Assembly: GCA_015680685.1 (NCBI GenBank)
Contig: MNCI01030723.1
Coordinates: forward strand, 1-55,430
Origin: Gnetum montanum
Taxonomy: Eukaryota; Streptophyta; Gnetopsida; Gnetales; Gnetaceae
Direction: 5' to 3'
DNA: 55,430 bases
Below the pieces are notes generated by a model. It was not told where the DNA came from. It saw nothing but the letters and a program-made list of their open reading frames with translations, and did not search any database. The position numbers and the translations under genes are program-made. Within the stretch, counting starts at the first letter, position 1; every line of letters begins with the position of its first letter. This document shows positions 1 to 13,160 of this stretch, piece by piece.

Positions 1-1998
1 AGTTATTTCTTTCTCTTTGTGTGACATTATCATCACTTATGTGTCCTCTACTTCCTTTAGCATCATAGAAAAAGTTGTATCATTGTTTGATTCTTGGAAT
101 TTTTTTTGATGGTAGTGATACTACAACTTCTCCTATGGTAGGATTGGCTTGAATAGTATCCTAGCTTATAGTTCTAATGAATTTTCTTAGGTGGATCATT
201 ATAGGATAATAGTCTTATATTTACCACCATGTGCTTGCTATTATTTCCTTAACTTCCTTGGCTAGTAGAGGTGGTGCTTCTTCTTCTTAAAGATGAAGAG
301 GTGGATTTTCTTTCATCATTTATTATCACGATGTTACAATGATTCTTTGATGTATGTCATATAAATAGTAGGTGAATTTTTTCCCTCTATAAATTTTTCT
401 AATCAAGCATAGGAATAGGAGTATCTTTCTTTTATTCTCATTTTTCTTGAACTACTCCTCTATCTCAAGGAAGATGAGTTAGGGTATGTTGGCTAGAAAG
501 TTCCTACTGAGTGCAACACAAGTCCTAGTGAATAATGACATTACCTTACTCAAGAGTACCATGGGATTTAGGTTATATAATTTAATCTTAAAATATACTA
601 GCTTTGCCTAGGTAAATACATCGTACGTTTTTCAATCTACTCCATATCATCTCTAGGTTCACTCTTTTTTACTCTTAGAATTAGATGATATGGATACACT
701 TGCTAACTTAGCCCTCATATTTGGAAGTCCTAAGGCCTCTACAATGGTCTATATAAAGTAGAAGATTATAATATCCTTCATCTTTAGAGTGGCATCTCCT
801 TAGCAGTTATTCTAGAAGAGAGAGCTTTCACCAAGTTACCATTTTTCACTAGAAAAAATGATGGTCTAAAGTGGTGATGACTATAACTACTATATTTGTT
901 AGGGAGAATAGACTCTATATCTCTTTGATTCTAATTTTCTCTAGGTAAGTCTCTATGAAGGTGACATCTAGGTACTTCATCTTGTCTAGATTGTTCAATC
1001 TCTATACTTGGAATGTACTAGATAGATTCCACTTTAGGCTCCCCTCTAAGGGTCTAGTTGTATGTGTGACCTTAGACTCTTAGTATGGATATTCTTGTCT
1101 TTAACCTCATCCTCTTCTTAGATACTTCTCCCTTCTTTGAGATGGACCACTGACTTGTGAGCCTCCTTTAAGTGTCATCTGCAATCACATGGATGATTAG
1201 TCATTACTCTTTAATTACTATATTTTAAGCATTATTACCCTTAATCATCCTTTGTATTTAGCTTAATTTGGAAAAATTTGACGCTAATTCTCCTAATTTA
1301 TTATAATCTATGATTCTAAAGGTCCTAAAATAGCTATTTTAATATTAAATTACTAATTTTCTAATTTTTATTTATTTTTACCTACCTTAGTTATTCAAAA
1401 CTAGGATTCTTAAAGTACTTAAAATCATAGATTTCTTTTCCTCATAGTGTAGATCTCAACTATACAAGCTCATAATATTTTGAATAGGATCAAAAGGGTT
1501 TGTAGTTCACAAGATATTGTGCCTAGTAGGTCTACACTCTTTCGATGGTAAAAATTCCATTGGTAAAATTAGCAAAATGATGAAAAATTTTCTAAATATC
1601 ACATGTATATATATGGTTGGGGGATCATGTTGATGGTAATGCATTGCTAAGGATGCATTGACAAAGGAAGCTCCTTTTAAATTTAACATATTTTCTATAA
1701 ATTTTAGGGAAAACTTTGAGTTGAATGAGAGCCAAAAGAGGGGTCTAGATATCATAATAGTGACATCAACTATGGATAATAATTTGACAAATTAGTGAAA
1801 AATAATTTTAAAATTTTTGGATATGAAGTGAGAGGTTTAAAAAGAAGATGAGCTAAATAATTATGCAATTTATTTATGAAGTTGTGCTTCAATGATTTGG
1901 CATGTGGAGATGTGCATAAATTAGATGTTATCTAAAAGATATACAAATGAGTTCTTCCCAAAGTACTATGTGGCTTTGATAACTGACCTTAGTAATTA
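1..1998. other. AT-rich DNA without recognisable gene
   Basis: No convincing coding region is visible on either strand: reading frames are short and stop-rich. Because chromovirus A appears to be inserted at its right edge, and Athila-like coding sequence in the plus direction resumes just beyond A at 18,792, this stretch is probably the upstream part of element C. That is inference from nesting; I found no gag motif or primer-binding site here. A segment near 1,905-1,970 weakly resembles one near 8,985-9,110. Confidence 0.4.
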
Positions 1999-2943
1999 TG
2001 TGGAGCAAGTTCAGTTCACACTTAAATCACCTTCAACATACTAAATCTAGATATTATGCAAAGATAAAATTAATTTCTGGAAAAAAATGAAAACTAGCTA
2101 TCTTTATTTAATTTATCAAAAGATTACATCAAGGTTCACACAACCCATAAACATCCAAAAACCTATCACACTCAAACAATATTGTAAAGCATGAGGCTCT
2201 ACAACCATACAATGATTGTTCTCAATGTAAAACAAAACCAATAGAAATATCTTCCATAACCCAAGACTAAGATCTCAACTCATAATTGAGATACAAGAGA
2301 ATAAGACACATAGATGAATACACTGTAACGTAATCTTCGAGTTGCAATCATCAATTTCCCTCATCCAATGTGCTCATCCACCCTTCCTTGCATAACACTC
2401 CTTGCATACCAACTCTCCATTTTTTCTCATGAATGAATGCATACATAATTGTAGAGATCCAAAAACCTAGGAATCTTTCTATTTACCTCCCAAGATTTTT
2501 CCCACTCAAATCTAGAATATTTTTAATGTTTTCCAATCAAACAACCACATTAGAGCCTTTTTTTGTTTGTAGACATAGACGTTTCTTGTGTTATGTAGAC
2601 GTCTCCTTTGGACTTGCGACATCTCCACTTCAAGGGAGACATCTATCTTTCTAGGAAGATGTATCTTTTGTAGGTGCCAAAAAATAACAGTGCTCATTTT
2701 GATGTCAAGAACCTCTGAATGCCTCCCAACAAGTGCCCATAGATCCTAGAACCTTCTAAACTCATCAAAATAATCCAAAAACACCTCTAAACATGCCAAA
2801 ACATCCAAGAATGTTCATTATAAAAATTCAACACAAGAACAAATACAAAAACTAGATAGACACATCTAGGTCTTCTCCAAGCACAAAACCTATAAAAACA
2901 ACTTGTAGGACAAGCACAAGGGAATCAAAAGAGGTGTTCCTAC
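1999..2943 (-). repeat. 3' LTR of element A
   Basis: This about 945-bp sequence matches 17,779-18,791 over most of its length in the same orientation; for example both contain the stretch around 'catgaggctctacaaccA'. Read on the minus strand it begins TGTAGGAAC and ends GCTCCACA, giving the usual TG...CA termini. The right edge is fixed by the adjacent purine tract; the left edge is less certain because the first bases have diverged between copies. Confidence 0.8.
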
Positions 2944-2960
2944 ACCATCTCTCCCATCCT
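2944..2960 (-). other. Polypurine tract of element A
   Basis: On the minus strand the bases AAGGATGGGAGAGATGG lie directly before the LTR start TGTAGGAAC. Position and composition fit the plus-strand primer of reverse transcription and confirm the minus orientation of the element. Confidence 0.75.
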
Positions 2961-3006
2961 TCAAAAAAGTGAACTCATGTGACCAATGGAGTAGGGGTAG
3001 AAGTGA

Positions 3007-4360
3007 TCACCACTCAGCAAGTTTGGTCTCATGGATCCATACAATATCATTAGTAAATTGATCCTCCCAATTAATCAAATATCCATGCCTCTTAACTTTC
3101 CATGTGCTATAAGCTTCCCTTTTCTTGAGTACGATTTCCTTCTTCTCTATTGAAGGCTTGGACTAACCAGTAGCCCCCTTCAACTCATCAATGCTCCCTT
3201 GTATAGTATTCTCATCAAATATTCCATGATAGTGCGCAAGATTGGAAAAATTAAATGCAAAAGACATACCAACATCATGTAGTAAATCAATCTCAAAAGA
3301 ATTATCATTAATCCTAGTCATGGTTTTAAAAGGCCCCATTTTCTTAGCTTTCAATTTGGAGAAGTGAGCAACTCTTAATGGCTTCTTCTTCAAGTGCACC
3401 CAAACCAAGCCACCAATAGTAAAATTAGGCTTCCTCGTACCCTCATTCCTCTTGTGTAATCTCTCATCAACCTTTTTCTTAAGATTTGATTTTACTTATT
3501 CATGGAGATTCCTCCTCTCTTAAACAGAATTGGCACTAAGTTTAGCTTCATCATCAAAGCTCTTCAAAGTATCCACCATCTTTGGATAAAACCTAGAATT
3601 CACCTTAAATGATTTTTTTCCAATTGCAACATGAAAAGCATTATTATACAAAACTTTAACATGATACAATATGTTTTTCCACTTGTTTGACTATCCATAA
3701 CACAAACATATCAATATGTTTAGCAAGGATTTATTCACCACCTCCATTTGGCCATCAAATTATGGATGATATGCACTATAAAAATTCACTTTGTCCCTAA
3801 AATATTTCAAAGGGTGCTTTAAAAATGACTTTTAAACTTGGATTTCTTATCATTAACAATATTTAAAGGAATACCATGCAACTTCACAACATGCTAGAAA
3901 AATAAATTTGCAACATGAGAGGCATCACTCACCTTCTTACATGGAATAAAATGTGCCATCTTGGAGAACTTATCCACAACAACAAAAATTGCATCATTCC
4001 CACTCTTGATCTCTAGAATACCACTTACAAAGTTCATTGACACACTTTCCCATGGATCTTTAAGAATTAGAAAAGGCATATAGTGTTCTTTCACACCTTT
4101 ACCTTTTTTGAACTTTTGACATGTCAAGCACTCCTTCACAAATTTTGAAACTTCTATTACCATACTAAGCTAAACATAGTGCCTACTCAAAAGTTTCAAT
4201 GTTTTATACCTACCCATGTGAATTTCCATGCAACTACAACTCTTTCCAAATAAAATATTTTTCCTAAAATTACAATTAGAAGAACATACCTTTCCATTCT
4301 TACATAACAATTCATCTTGAATATGATAGTCCCTACATTGATCTATTCTATTCATCAATG
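3007..4360 (-). pseudogene. Element A integrase with C-terminal chromodomain (broken)
   Basis: Reading right to left on the minus strand: a zinc-binding remnant ending CLTCQKFKKG and the start of the catalytic core with VVVDKFSKMAHFIP (3,894-4,163); a stop-riddled middle; the C-terminal domain with KKMGPFKTM (3,163-3,408); then, past a TAG stop, a chromodomain-like segment containing GYLINWEDQFTNDIVW and ending at the stop at 3,007. Chromodomains on integrase are the hallmark of chromoviruses and are thought to steer insertion into heterochromatin. Several stops and frameshifts make it non-functional. Confidence 0.8.
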
Positions 4361-4382
4361 GATCCTTGACGCTCCTCCAAAC

Positions 4383-4721
4383 CTACCTAAAATCAAGATC
4401 ATGCTCATATAACGAAGCAAAATCACCAATAACTTCCACATGAGGCATGTTGAAATTTACCACATGCACCCTAGATAATGCATCAGCTACCACATTGGCT
4501 TTTCCACTTTTGTTCTTCAACACAAAAATGAACTCTTGTAACTGTGCAATCCACTTCATGTGCTTTACATTCAACTTCTTTTTTGAGTTTATAAATTGAA
4601 CTGCTTTGTGGTCTATCATCAAAGTGAATTCTTTGGGCAACAAGTAATGCCTCCAATGTTTGATTGCTTGTAGAATAGTGTACAACTCCTCATATACACT
4701 ATATTTTTTTCCTTGACTCAT
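4383..4721 (-). pseudogene. Element A RNase H domain
   Basis: The 112-residue frame carries the order expected for a Ty3/gypsy RNase H: KKYSVYEELYTILQAIKHWRHYL, DHKAVQF, a tryptophan-containing helix, and the end motif VADALSRV. It degrades the RNA strand of the RNA/DNA hybrid. The N-terminal part, with the first catalytic aspartate, lies in the broken sequence up to about 5,000. It sits directly between RT and integrase, as in the family. Confidence 0.8.
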
Positions 4722-5153
4722 TCAAGTTTTTAGAAAATAAAACAATATGCCTACCCTCTTGTGAAGGTACCCCACCAATGGAAAGTCCACTTGCATCTAC
4801 CTACACCTAAAAAGGATTCTAAAAATCTAGAATTGGAAGCACTGATTCACTAGTAATCTTTTCTTTTAACAAGTCAAATCTCCCTTAGGTTTTTTTAACC
4901 AATCTAAATTCCTTTTTTTCTTCAATAAAGCAAACATAGGTCACAAAATACCACTAAATTTTTTTATGAACTATCTATAAAAACCTACTAAACCAAGGAA
5001 TGATCTTACCTCCCCAACATTGTTAGGAGTTGGCCAATCCCTTGTAGTCTTTACCTTGGTAGCTTCCATCTGAATCTAATTTTTAAAAACAACATGCCCC
5101 AAACATATGATTACCCTCTTAAAGAAATGAATTTTCTTCACATTGATCACCAA

Positions 5154-5690
5154 CTATGCCTCCTCCAACTTAAGGCACACCATCCTCAAGTGATCTAGGT
5201 TCTCTTCTTCATTAGAGATATACACCAAAATATCATCACAAAAGATAATACAACACATACCAATCAAGTCCTTTAATACATCATGCTTTAACCTCATGAA
5301 TGTAGTAGGTGAATTTGTAAGCCAAAATGGCATCACCAACCACTCAAACAAGCCGTCTGGTATTTTGAAAGTTGTCTTCCACTCATCAACAAGTCTAATT
5401 CTAATTTGATGGTACCCACTCTTCAAATCAATTTTGCTAAAAATTCCATCATTGGTAAGGACATCAAGGATATCAGCCATCATTGGAATAGGAAACCTAT
5501 ACATTGTTGTTATCCTATTCACTACACTAGAATCCATGCACATCCCCCATTCATCATTGTCATTATTTGGTGCTAGCACCATTGGAACTACATAAGGTAA
5601 AATGGATTTTCTCACAAAGCCATTTACAAGTAACCCCTCTACTTGTCTCTGCAATTCAACCCTTTGATTTGGTGCCATCTGGTATGCTAT
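5154..5690 (-). pseudogene. Element A reverse transcriptase
   Basis: A 174-residue uninterrupted stretch contains the fingers/palm blocks of a Ty3/gypsy RT: YRFPIPMMADILDVL, FSKIDLKSGYHQIRIR and the catalytic FCDDILVYI, where the usual first residue Y is C or displaced. The wording of these blocks is chromovirus-like and unlike the Athila-like RTs of elements B and C in this window. The thumb and connection lie in broken sequence to the left. Confidence 0.85.
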
Positions 5691-6430
5691 TTAATTTGGA
5701 AATAATGAAGTCAATATGATGTTGTACATTTCTCATTAGTTTTAGTCCATTCAATTCTCCCTTGAACACCTTGGAAAATGTCTCCTTCAATCCTAGCACA
5801 TGTATAGGAAGATCAACATGCACATCATCATGGTTAGTAGCAACTATTATTATAACAAAAAAACCAAAACTAGTTTCAACATGTTCCTTAATATATTCCC
5901 TCTCTCCTAGAAGGATTAAGGAAGCATTAAGTGAGCTTTGCTGCCTCACTTGTTTAGCTATCATAGGAATAAAATCATGGATTCCATCAAGTATAACAAC
6001 ACTCCACACATTTCTTGCTTCATCAAACTAAGCACCATTGTCAAAATTCCAAGGTCTACCAAGAATTACATCAACACAATATATTGGAAGCACATCACAC
6101 CTCACAACATCATGAAATCTTCCAATTTAAAATTTTAAAGTACATTGTTCCCTCACCCCTTGGGAAAACATTTTAGACAACCAATGCATCTTATATGATC
6201 TTGAATGAGAACTAGTTACCAATCCCAATCTAGCACCTAGCCTAGAATAAATAACACTTTCTTGGGCTTCCTTATCAATCAAAACATGAATCCATTTTCC
6301 ACTAAGCAAACAACTAGCCCCAATCTAAAACAAAAATTTCCTATCATGATGATCTCTTCTATTAACATTTCTAATGAATTCATGAGAATTTAATTTACAA
6401 ATATCCTCAATTTTTGGAGCATTAGGATTA
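5690..6430 (-). pseudogene. Element A protease region
   Basis: Two frame segments give an aspartic-protease pattern: VLIDKEAQESVIYSRLGA, where a D-S/T-G active site is expected but the glycine is lost, followed after a stop by CVDVILGRPWNFD, the second conserved block of plant Ty3/gypsy proteases. A linker to RT follows at 5,656-6,009. The active-site change and stops mean it is not functional. Confidence 0.65.
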
Positions 6431-6479
6431 CCTCTCTAAAGAGCTTGGCTTAATGTCTCCTCCACCTCCATGGTTTGCA

Positions 6480-7555
6480 CAATTTTTCCTTTGGCTACGT
6501 TGTGAAGAAAACATTTTCATTTCTTGTGTCCTTATTCTTTACACTTAATGAACTAAATTTTTGATAAGCTACTACCTTGACCCTTGCCTTCCTTACCTAG
6601 ATCCTTCTTGGTTTTACCCTTCTCATCATTTCCTTCAGTCTTCTTATCTTGGTTACCCTCCTTGTCTTCAAATTTGGATTTGAATCCCTTATCAAATCTA
6701 GATCCCTTCTTCTTACTCTTAGAAGCTTTTTTGTTCCTATTTCCAAATCCACCTAATTTCTTCTCATCCTTGATTGCCAAATCATAAGTCTTATCAAGGG
6801 TTTGTGGCTCATAAAAGGATAACTCTTACTCATAAGCTATTTTGAGACCTTGTAAAAAGATTGAACCTTGCTCATACTCATCCCAGTTTACCTTAGCTTA
6901 ATGAAATGGATCAAAAAATTCAATATCAAATTCTTTAACATCCTTGTCATCTTGCCTTAGGAATTTTAACCTCATAATGGTTTCTTATCTATGATGATAC
7001 TGTTCAAATTTTCTTTTCAACCTATATTTCATTAGATCCCTATCTCTGATAGGCTAACTGTTTCATCTTTCATAACCTTGGAACTCCTTTTCCCATCATG
7101 TAGAAGCCATACCTTCTAATCTAGATTCAACAATAGGTACTCTCAAGTAGTTTGGTAGCTCTTCCAATAGAAAATGCTTCTCAAATTCCTTCATCCAACT
7201 TGAAAAAGCATTGGTACCCTCTACATCATTGAAAGTCTTCAAGTCTACATATGAAATTCTTGAAGCTTTTCTGAATGCTCTAACAAGCCTTGCCTTATCT
7301 TCATCATTAATCTTACTTGAAGAATTATTAATCACCACTAGAACCCTTGGAGTTATTATTTTAGGAATAGGATTCCCTCCCATTGGGATACTTCACTGAT
7401 GATTTCCTACACTCCCATAGTTGGATTAACCTTCCTTTTCATCTAATCCATCTCCATCCTAGTGTGAAACTTCTTCATCTGAATGTACATGCTCTTCACC
7501 TTCCAATGTCTAGATATGGCTAGGATCATCTTGTATATCAACCTTCATGCTTATT
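6480..7555 (-). pseudogene. Element A gag remnant
   Basis: Segment 7,096-7,383 resembles the capsid domain of plant Ty3/gypsy gag (FNDVEGTNAFSSWMKEFEKHF). Segment 6,553-6,780 is a lysine- and glycine-rich nucleocapsid-like tail, and an acidic N-terminal piece runs up to about 7,555, where element B's LTR begins. Stops and frameshifts separate the pieces. No intact CCHC knuckle could be confirmed. Confidence 0.6.
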
Positions 7556-7559
7556 TCAT

Positions 7560-8378
7560 CCAACCATATGAATCACTAAGGCATTACATGCGATCTAGTT
7601 GATTTTCATAGACCTATAGTTATCTAATACACTAGCTCTTCTATAAAGTAAAATGGATATTAAGAATGTTCATTGTCTTTCTAACTACACTTGTGAGGCT
7701 CAAGGATATGGATTAAGTGTAATTTAGGTACATGATATTTTTATTGTTTTATGTCTTATAGATGTAATTTCCTACAATAAGATTGAAGAGTGGAGTAACT
7801 TAAAATCTAACTTTCTTACTACCTATCTAGTCTAACACAAGTAATCGCCCCACTTTCTTGGACACATCTTGAACACATATAACATTGCTAGGATACCAAA
7901 CATTAAGAATTGCTAGGTTGCCAAGTACTATATGAATGCTCAAAGAGATTGTGCTTGTGTTCATTAACTATTGGAAATATATTTCCTAATTCAAATGCAT
8001 TTAAGTAAATAGCATGAAAGCAAAGTATATTAAAAGAAATAGGAATCTATTATTAGTGCTGAAAGGATTTTCAAAAGACTTTGTTTTATTCCTATCACAC
8101 TGTTGTGCTCAGGTACATCAATGCTTGAACAAAGAACTATACATACTTAGACTCTTTCTGTGGGCACTCAGAAAATATTCTAACTTTGAAAGAAACAAAT
8201 GACAAAATCTCTACTACTCTGACTAGAAAATGATCAGAAAACTAATGTGAAATCTAGAGCCTAGGAATGGTATTTATATAATTAGTGTATATACCTCAAC
8301 ATTGCGTATGTGACATCATAGCTAGGCCCTAACATCATGTACCTGACATCACAACAAATGACATAAACATGTTCATCA
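7560..8378 (-). repeat. 3' LTR of element B
   Basis: Matches 16,909-17,719 in the same orientation, for example the shared stretch 'acctatagttatctaa' and the run near 'tcttactacctatctag'. On the minus strand it starts TGATGAAC next to a G-rich tract. A minus-strand TATA-like sequence TATATAAATACC lies at about 8,269-8,280, where the U3 promoter would be. The left boundary is approximate because the last 30-50 bases have diverged. Confidence 0.75.
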
Positions 8379-8392
8379 TACCCCCATGACTG
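8379..8392 (-). other. Polypurine tract of element B
   Basis: The minus strand reads GTCATGGGGGTA immediately before TGATGAAC, the start of the left repeat. This is the expected place for the plus-strand primer and sets the LTR edge. Confidence 0.55.
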
Positions 8393-10600
8393 AATAAAAA
8401 CTCATCCTCAAGTGAAGAGGAAGAGGAACATGTTTTTTAGAACATAACATATTGGGTAAGTATGGGATTATTGACTAACACACAAATTAACTCAGATAAA
8501 ACAAATAGACTCTAAGTGCCCAAGTGTATAAAATTAAAATTTTTATAACACTAGGTTTTCATGATAAGAGAAGTGAACACCCTAGAGAACATTGACATCC
8601 AACACCTCTTGGTAGCAAAAGAATGAGAGAGAGAAGAGATCTGATGATCATGATTGGTCTTCATTGTGTGATACTGTTGAATCATCCTTGATGAAGATAG
8701 TCCCACTTCTAGTCTATGATTCCTATTACAATCATAATAAAATCATGAATTAGTATGTAATGTGTAACACAGTGGTTAAATGCCTTGTCTTGTTAATGGT
8801 TATAATCAGCTAAGTTGTTATTATGATAGATTGGTTCCTTTAGTAGTGTTAGTAGGAAGGCAGAAAAATAGGGTAGATAAGATAAGTGATCCATGAATTT
8901 TGAACAAGTTCAACATAAGGAAATAGTTCAAGAGAGTATAAGAATTCACAACAATAAAATCAAAAAATTTATTAAAAAGTGTTGTGAAGATGTGCACAAT
9001 TAGATGTCATTCATGAGCTACACAAAAGAGAATTTTATTGTAAAAGTGTTTAAGGATAAAGAACTTAACTAACCCAACCAAAAGATATGTAAGTGGGTCC
9101 TCCCCAAAGTAGGCATAGGCCTTTTATTCCTTTTCATAACTTTAAACTAAAGAGTCTGTGGGCTCCATGGATGATTAATGATTATAGAAGATTAAGTAAA
9201 AAGACCTAGAAGTAACTAAGTAAGAATCCCAACACATCAAACTAGGACACTGAACTAGAACTTGAAACTGGTAGTGACGTAAGACATGGAAAGCATAGAT
9301 GGATGAGAGAGAGAGAGTGGAATGGAGTTTTTAAATATGGTCACATGAAGTTCCTATGGATTTTTTGGTTAAATGACTTGATAGGATCTATCCTTAGTCT
9401 AGACCAAAATCAAACCCCTTTAGTGATTTCACATTGTCATTCTAAGACCAATCCATCCCTTGAGACACAAGATTTCTTCCATAAAACAACGACCATTCCT
9501 TACTAGAGAAGAAGTAGGAAGTGAGGAAAGGCCTTAGTTAGAGGGGACTAGTTCCATAACCAGTGGTTGTAGCCCATTTATTCTATCTAAGCAGTGTGCT
9601 TTGAATTCCCATTATTTTTTTTCTTTTGAAATGGGAACCATGCCATGCAAACACACATGCATTTATTTTTTCCAAGGGTTGTGCTTTGAATCCTTATCAT
9701 TTTTTTCCTTTTTCTCTAATGAGAACCATTCCATGCGAAGATGTATGCATTTATTTTTTCCAAGGGATGTACTTTGAATTCATCATTTTATTTATTTATT
9801 TATTTATTTTGATGAGAACGACACCATGCAAGGAATTATTCAACTTCCTTTTATTGGATGACATAGAATGGTAAGAAGTCCATGAAAACACACAGGCACC
9901 TAGGCAAATAGAAGAGCATAAAGAATAACGAATCCATTTGAAGCCACACCCTATTCAAAACTACGAATCCTTCATAATTCTAGAAACTACCAAAGCCACA
10001 AATTTATTAAAGTTTATTAATGAAAAATGGACTTCACATTTCAAAAATAAGGAAAATCATAGAGTTTTTGGATGCATGGATGTTGTGAACTCACTACCTG
10101 TTGCATGAAAAGAAACCATGTTCTAATCATCTGTAATGAAATTCAAAGCTAGAAACTAGATCCCAATAATCAAATAACAAAAAATAGTACATACCACCAT
10201 CAAGTAATGCATTACCAATGGACTTGGCACTAATTAACAAAAATTTAAAAGATCACACTAATTAAAATAAAAGAAAATATAAAAGAAAGTGTAAAATATT
10301 CAATAAATTACAAATGTACTAACGATGGTGTAGAAAAAAATTAGAGAAGATGAATAACATGAAGAAAAAAATATAAAATAAAGAATGTGTAAAACAAAAA
10401 ATTTGAAAAACTAAGGAGCCACTTGTATGGTTAACATGGTTGGCCATCTTCCCCATGACTATGTGGAAAGGAGAAGATCCAAAATATGGAGCATGGTTGT
10501 CCATCTAATGAGGTTGTTGTTGTGTTAGCTAGCTTATGCTCATGGAAAGGTTTAATTTATTGGATGTTAACCATCTGTTTCTAATCTGTGCTCTCAGGTT
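8393..10600 (-). other. Non-coding 3' region of element B
   Basis: No coding signal was found between the integrase end and the 3' LTR. The stretch is AT-rich with a few short frames that look random. In Athila-type elements this place may hold an env-like frame; none is recognisable here. It contains the short tandem array at 9,590-9,840. Confidence 0.45.
9590..9840. repeat. Three-copy tandem repeat, unit about 90 bp
   Basis: Three successive units share the pattern 'gtgctttgaatt...cat', a T-rich tract, 'gagaaccat.ccatgc', then 'atgcatttattttttccaa'. The third unit carries a TTTA microsatellite instead of the T-run and is truncated. The units lie in the 3' untranslated region of element B, a place where plant retrotransposons often build tandem repeats. 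Confidence 0.75.
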
Positions 10601-10639
10601 TATAGATCATCATAGCCCTAGATGAAAAGTCTCATAAAT

Positions 10640-11370
10640 AATGTAAGGTCCTTCCCACAACATTTGGAACTTAGTTCGTTGTGGTATGTGCATGTGGTTT
10701 TAGTAGAGAACCTTGTCTCCTAGTTGAAATTTGACTTTTCTAATTTTCAAGTCATAATGCTTTTTGTTATAAGTCTTGTGCAACTCATTAGATGATAGGG
10801 CTACTAATCAATTTTAATCTAGTAGGTTGAGATTCATCAGTTATTCTTTTTGGGCAAAACTCAAGTCAAGGTCAAGGTCACAAGTTGTTGAAAGTGTACA
10901 AAGTTTGGATTGAATAGGAAGTATTGGTAATTTTCTGTACATAAGCTCGTAAGGATAATAGCCTATAGGAAGTGTCCAAGTTAAGTGGTAGGCCCAAAGG
11001 GAATCATTGAGCTTTGTGCTCTAGCCCTTCATATACTTACAAATAGTTTCTTGTTAGTATCCTTGTGATTTCCCTATTAGTAACCTTAGTTTGAACATTA
11101 GCTTAGGGATGGTAAGGTGTTGTGAGTTTATGTTCAACCTCCAAGTAATGCATGAGCTTCCAAAAAGTACTACTTGTAAAATGAGTTCCATTATCAAACA
11201 TTAATGCATGTGGCACACCAAATGTATTTACAATATTTTTTTGTACATACCAAGTAGTAGTAGAGGATGTACATTCAATGATAGCTACTGCTTCTACCCA
11301 TTTCATACAATAGTCAACAACAACTATGATGTAAGCCTTTCCATTTGACATGGGTGTGATAGGACCCATG
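10640..11370 (-). pseudogene. Element B integrase
   Basis: The core segment at 11,103-11,369 has IIVVVDYCMKWVEA, then DNGTHFTS with the second catalytic aspartate, then TPYHP. A C-terminal piece at about 10,640-10,760 has FQLGDKVLY and WEGPYII, the GPF/Y-type end of the enzyme. Between them the sequence is broken. This enzyme would have joined the DNA copy to the host chromosome. Confidence 0.75.
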
Positions 11371-11919
11371 AAGTCAATGCCCTAGATGTCAAAGGATTCT
11401 ACTAGTTGAATCCATTGTTGAGGTCCCTCCATTTGATTAGTCATTCCACCATCTCATTTGCATCATTTACAAGAGTAGACATAATGATGAGCATCCCTGA
11501 AGAGTGTTGGCTAGTAGTGCCCTACCATCAATATTTTAATGATTGTGCATCTCTAAGCATAGTGTCCTCCACAAGGACTTTCATGAGCATCTTAGAGAAC
11601 ATGTAGTTATTTAGCATCAGGGACACACTAACAAACTAGTCCATTAGTGCACACCTTGTAGAGGTGTTTGTTGATCTCCATGAACTACTTGGTGAAGAAA
11701 CTATTATTTCTTCTAGTGGTCCAACCCCTATGGCATCTCCTAAGTAAGAAGATAGGTGAGAATGCCATCATATCATTTTGGCTCATTGGGAATTCATTTA
11801 GTTATAACCCCAACAAAGAGAAGTTCATCAAGAAACATGTCTTATAATGAAATTTCTTCTTCTTGGTCATCCCATCAAAACCAAGACAAGTGATGAATGA
11901 CCACATTATTAGTGCTCTT

Positions 11920-12135
11920 TTAATCTACCATCGTAAGATCAAATTCTTGTAAGATCACCAGCCATTGTATAACATAGGGGCTCACTATTGGCTTGTTCAT
12001 TAAGAAGAATATGGCATTGTATTCCATGTGCACAAACACCTTGTACCCAAGCACATAATGCCTAAATCTCTCTAGAGCAAACACCATCACCATTAATTCT
12101 TTCTTTGTAGTGGTGTAGTTTAGTTGTGCACCCAC
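11920..12135 (-). pseudogene. Element B RNase H remnant
   Basis: The 71-residue frame starts inside the domain (NYTTTKKELMVMVFALERFRHY), then shows a decayed version of the usual 'H.D' strand and LQEFDLTMVD. The order matches Ty3/gypsy RNase H. The N-terminal half, at 12,140-12,340, is broken by stops. Confidence 0.7.
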
Positions 12136-12539
12136 AATACTTTAACTAGTTTAGTCGATGTAGTATGGTCATTTCTTGTCATCTAACTACATTAGCACCA
12201 ATCCCAAGGCCTAATTTGATGCATCTTTCATGATATGAAATGGTCTAGACTAGTCAGGTGCTTGTAGGATCGGAGTTTCTACAAGCATCTCTTTGAGTTA
12301 CTAGAATGCTTTCTCACATTTTACGGTCTAGACAAAGGGAGCCTATTTCTTTATTAACTCCACTAATGGTTTTGTGATCTTAGAGAAATTCTCTATGAAT
12401 TGCTGATAGTAGCTAGTATGTACAAGGAATGACTAAACATATTTAACTGATTCTTGTTGGTAGGTTATTCCTTGGATGACCCTTATTTTCTCAAGATCCA
12501 CCTAAATTCCTACTTATGATATTATGTGCCCCAATACAA

Positions 12540-13160
12540 TGCCCTCCTAGACCATGAGGTGACTTTTTTGCCAATTAAGCTACAAGTTAGTTTTAACACA
12601 TCATTTCAACACTTGCTCAAGGTGTTCTAGGGCTTGCTCAAATGTACCTTCATAGGTGGAGAAGCCATCCATGAAGACTTTCACACCACTACGGATCTAC
12701 TATTGAAAAATGCTCAGGACCAGGCACTGAAATGTGATAGGAGCATTGCATAGATGAAATGACATCTTGTGATATGCAAAAGTCTCCCAAGGTCTCATGA
12801 CTGTTGTCTTTGCCTGGTCTTCTAGTGAAATTTGAATTTGGTTATAGCCACTATAACCATCTAGGAAACTGTAGTAGCAATGCCTAGATATTGTGTCAAG
12901 CACCTGGTTTACAAATGGTAATGGAATATGATCCTTGAATGTTGTCATATTCAAAAATTCAAAATCTATGTAGACCTACTAGTTGCCACCTTTCTTTGGC
13001 ACAATCACAAGTGGGCTAACCCACTTACTATCCACAATGGGATAAATGAACCCTACATTGAGGAGTTGCTCAATTTCCTCCTTGATGATTTGCTTCAATT
13101 TGGGATTCAACTACCTTCTAGCTTTCATTTTGGCTTTATGGCTAGGTCAATGTAGATGTG
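12540..13160 (-). pseudogene. Element B reverse transcriptase remnant
   Basis: The clear block is at 12,700-12,954: PLPFVNQVLDTI, YSFLDGYSGYNQIQI, then RPWETFAYHKMSFHLCNAP, typical of Athila-like RT. Upstream on the minus strand there is an N-terminal part with the 'V.PKK..W' strand in another frame. The catalytic YVDD region to the left is broken. Confidence 0.8.
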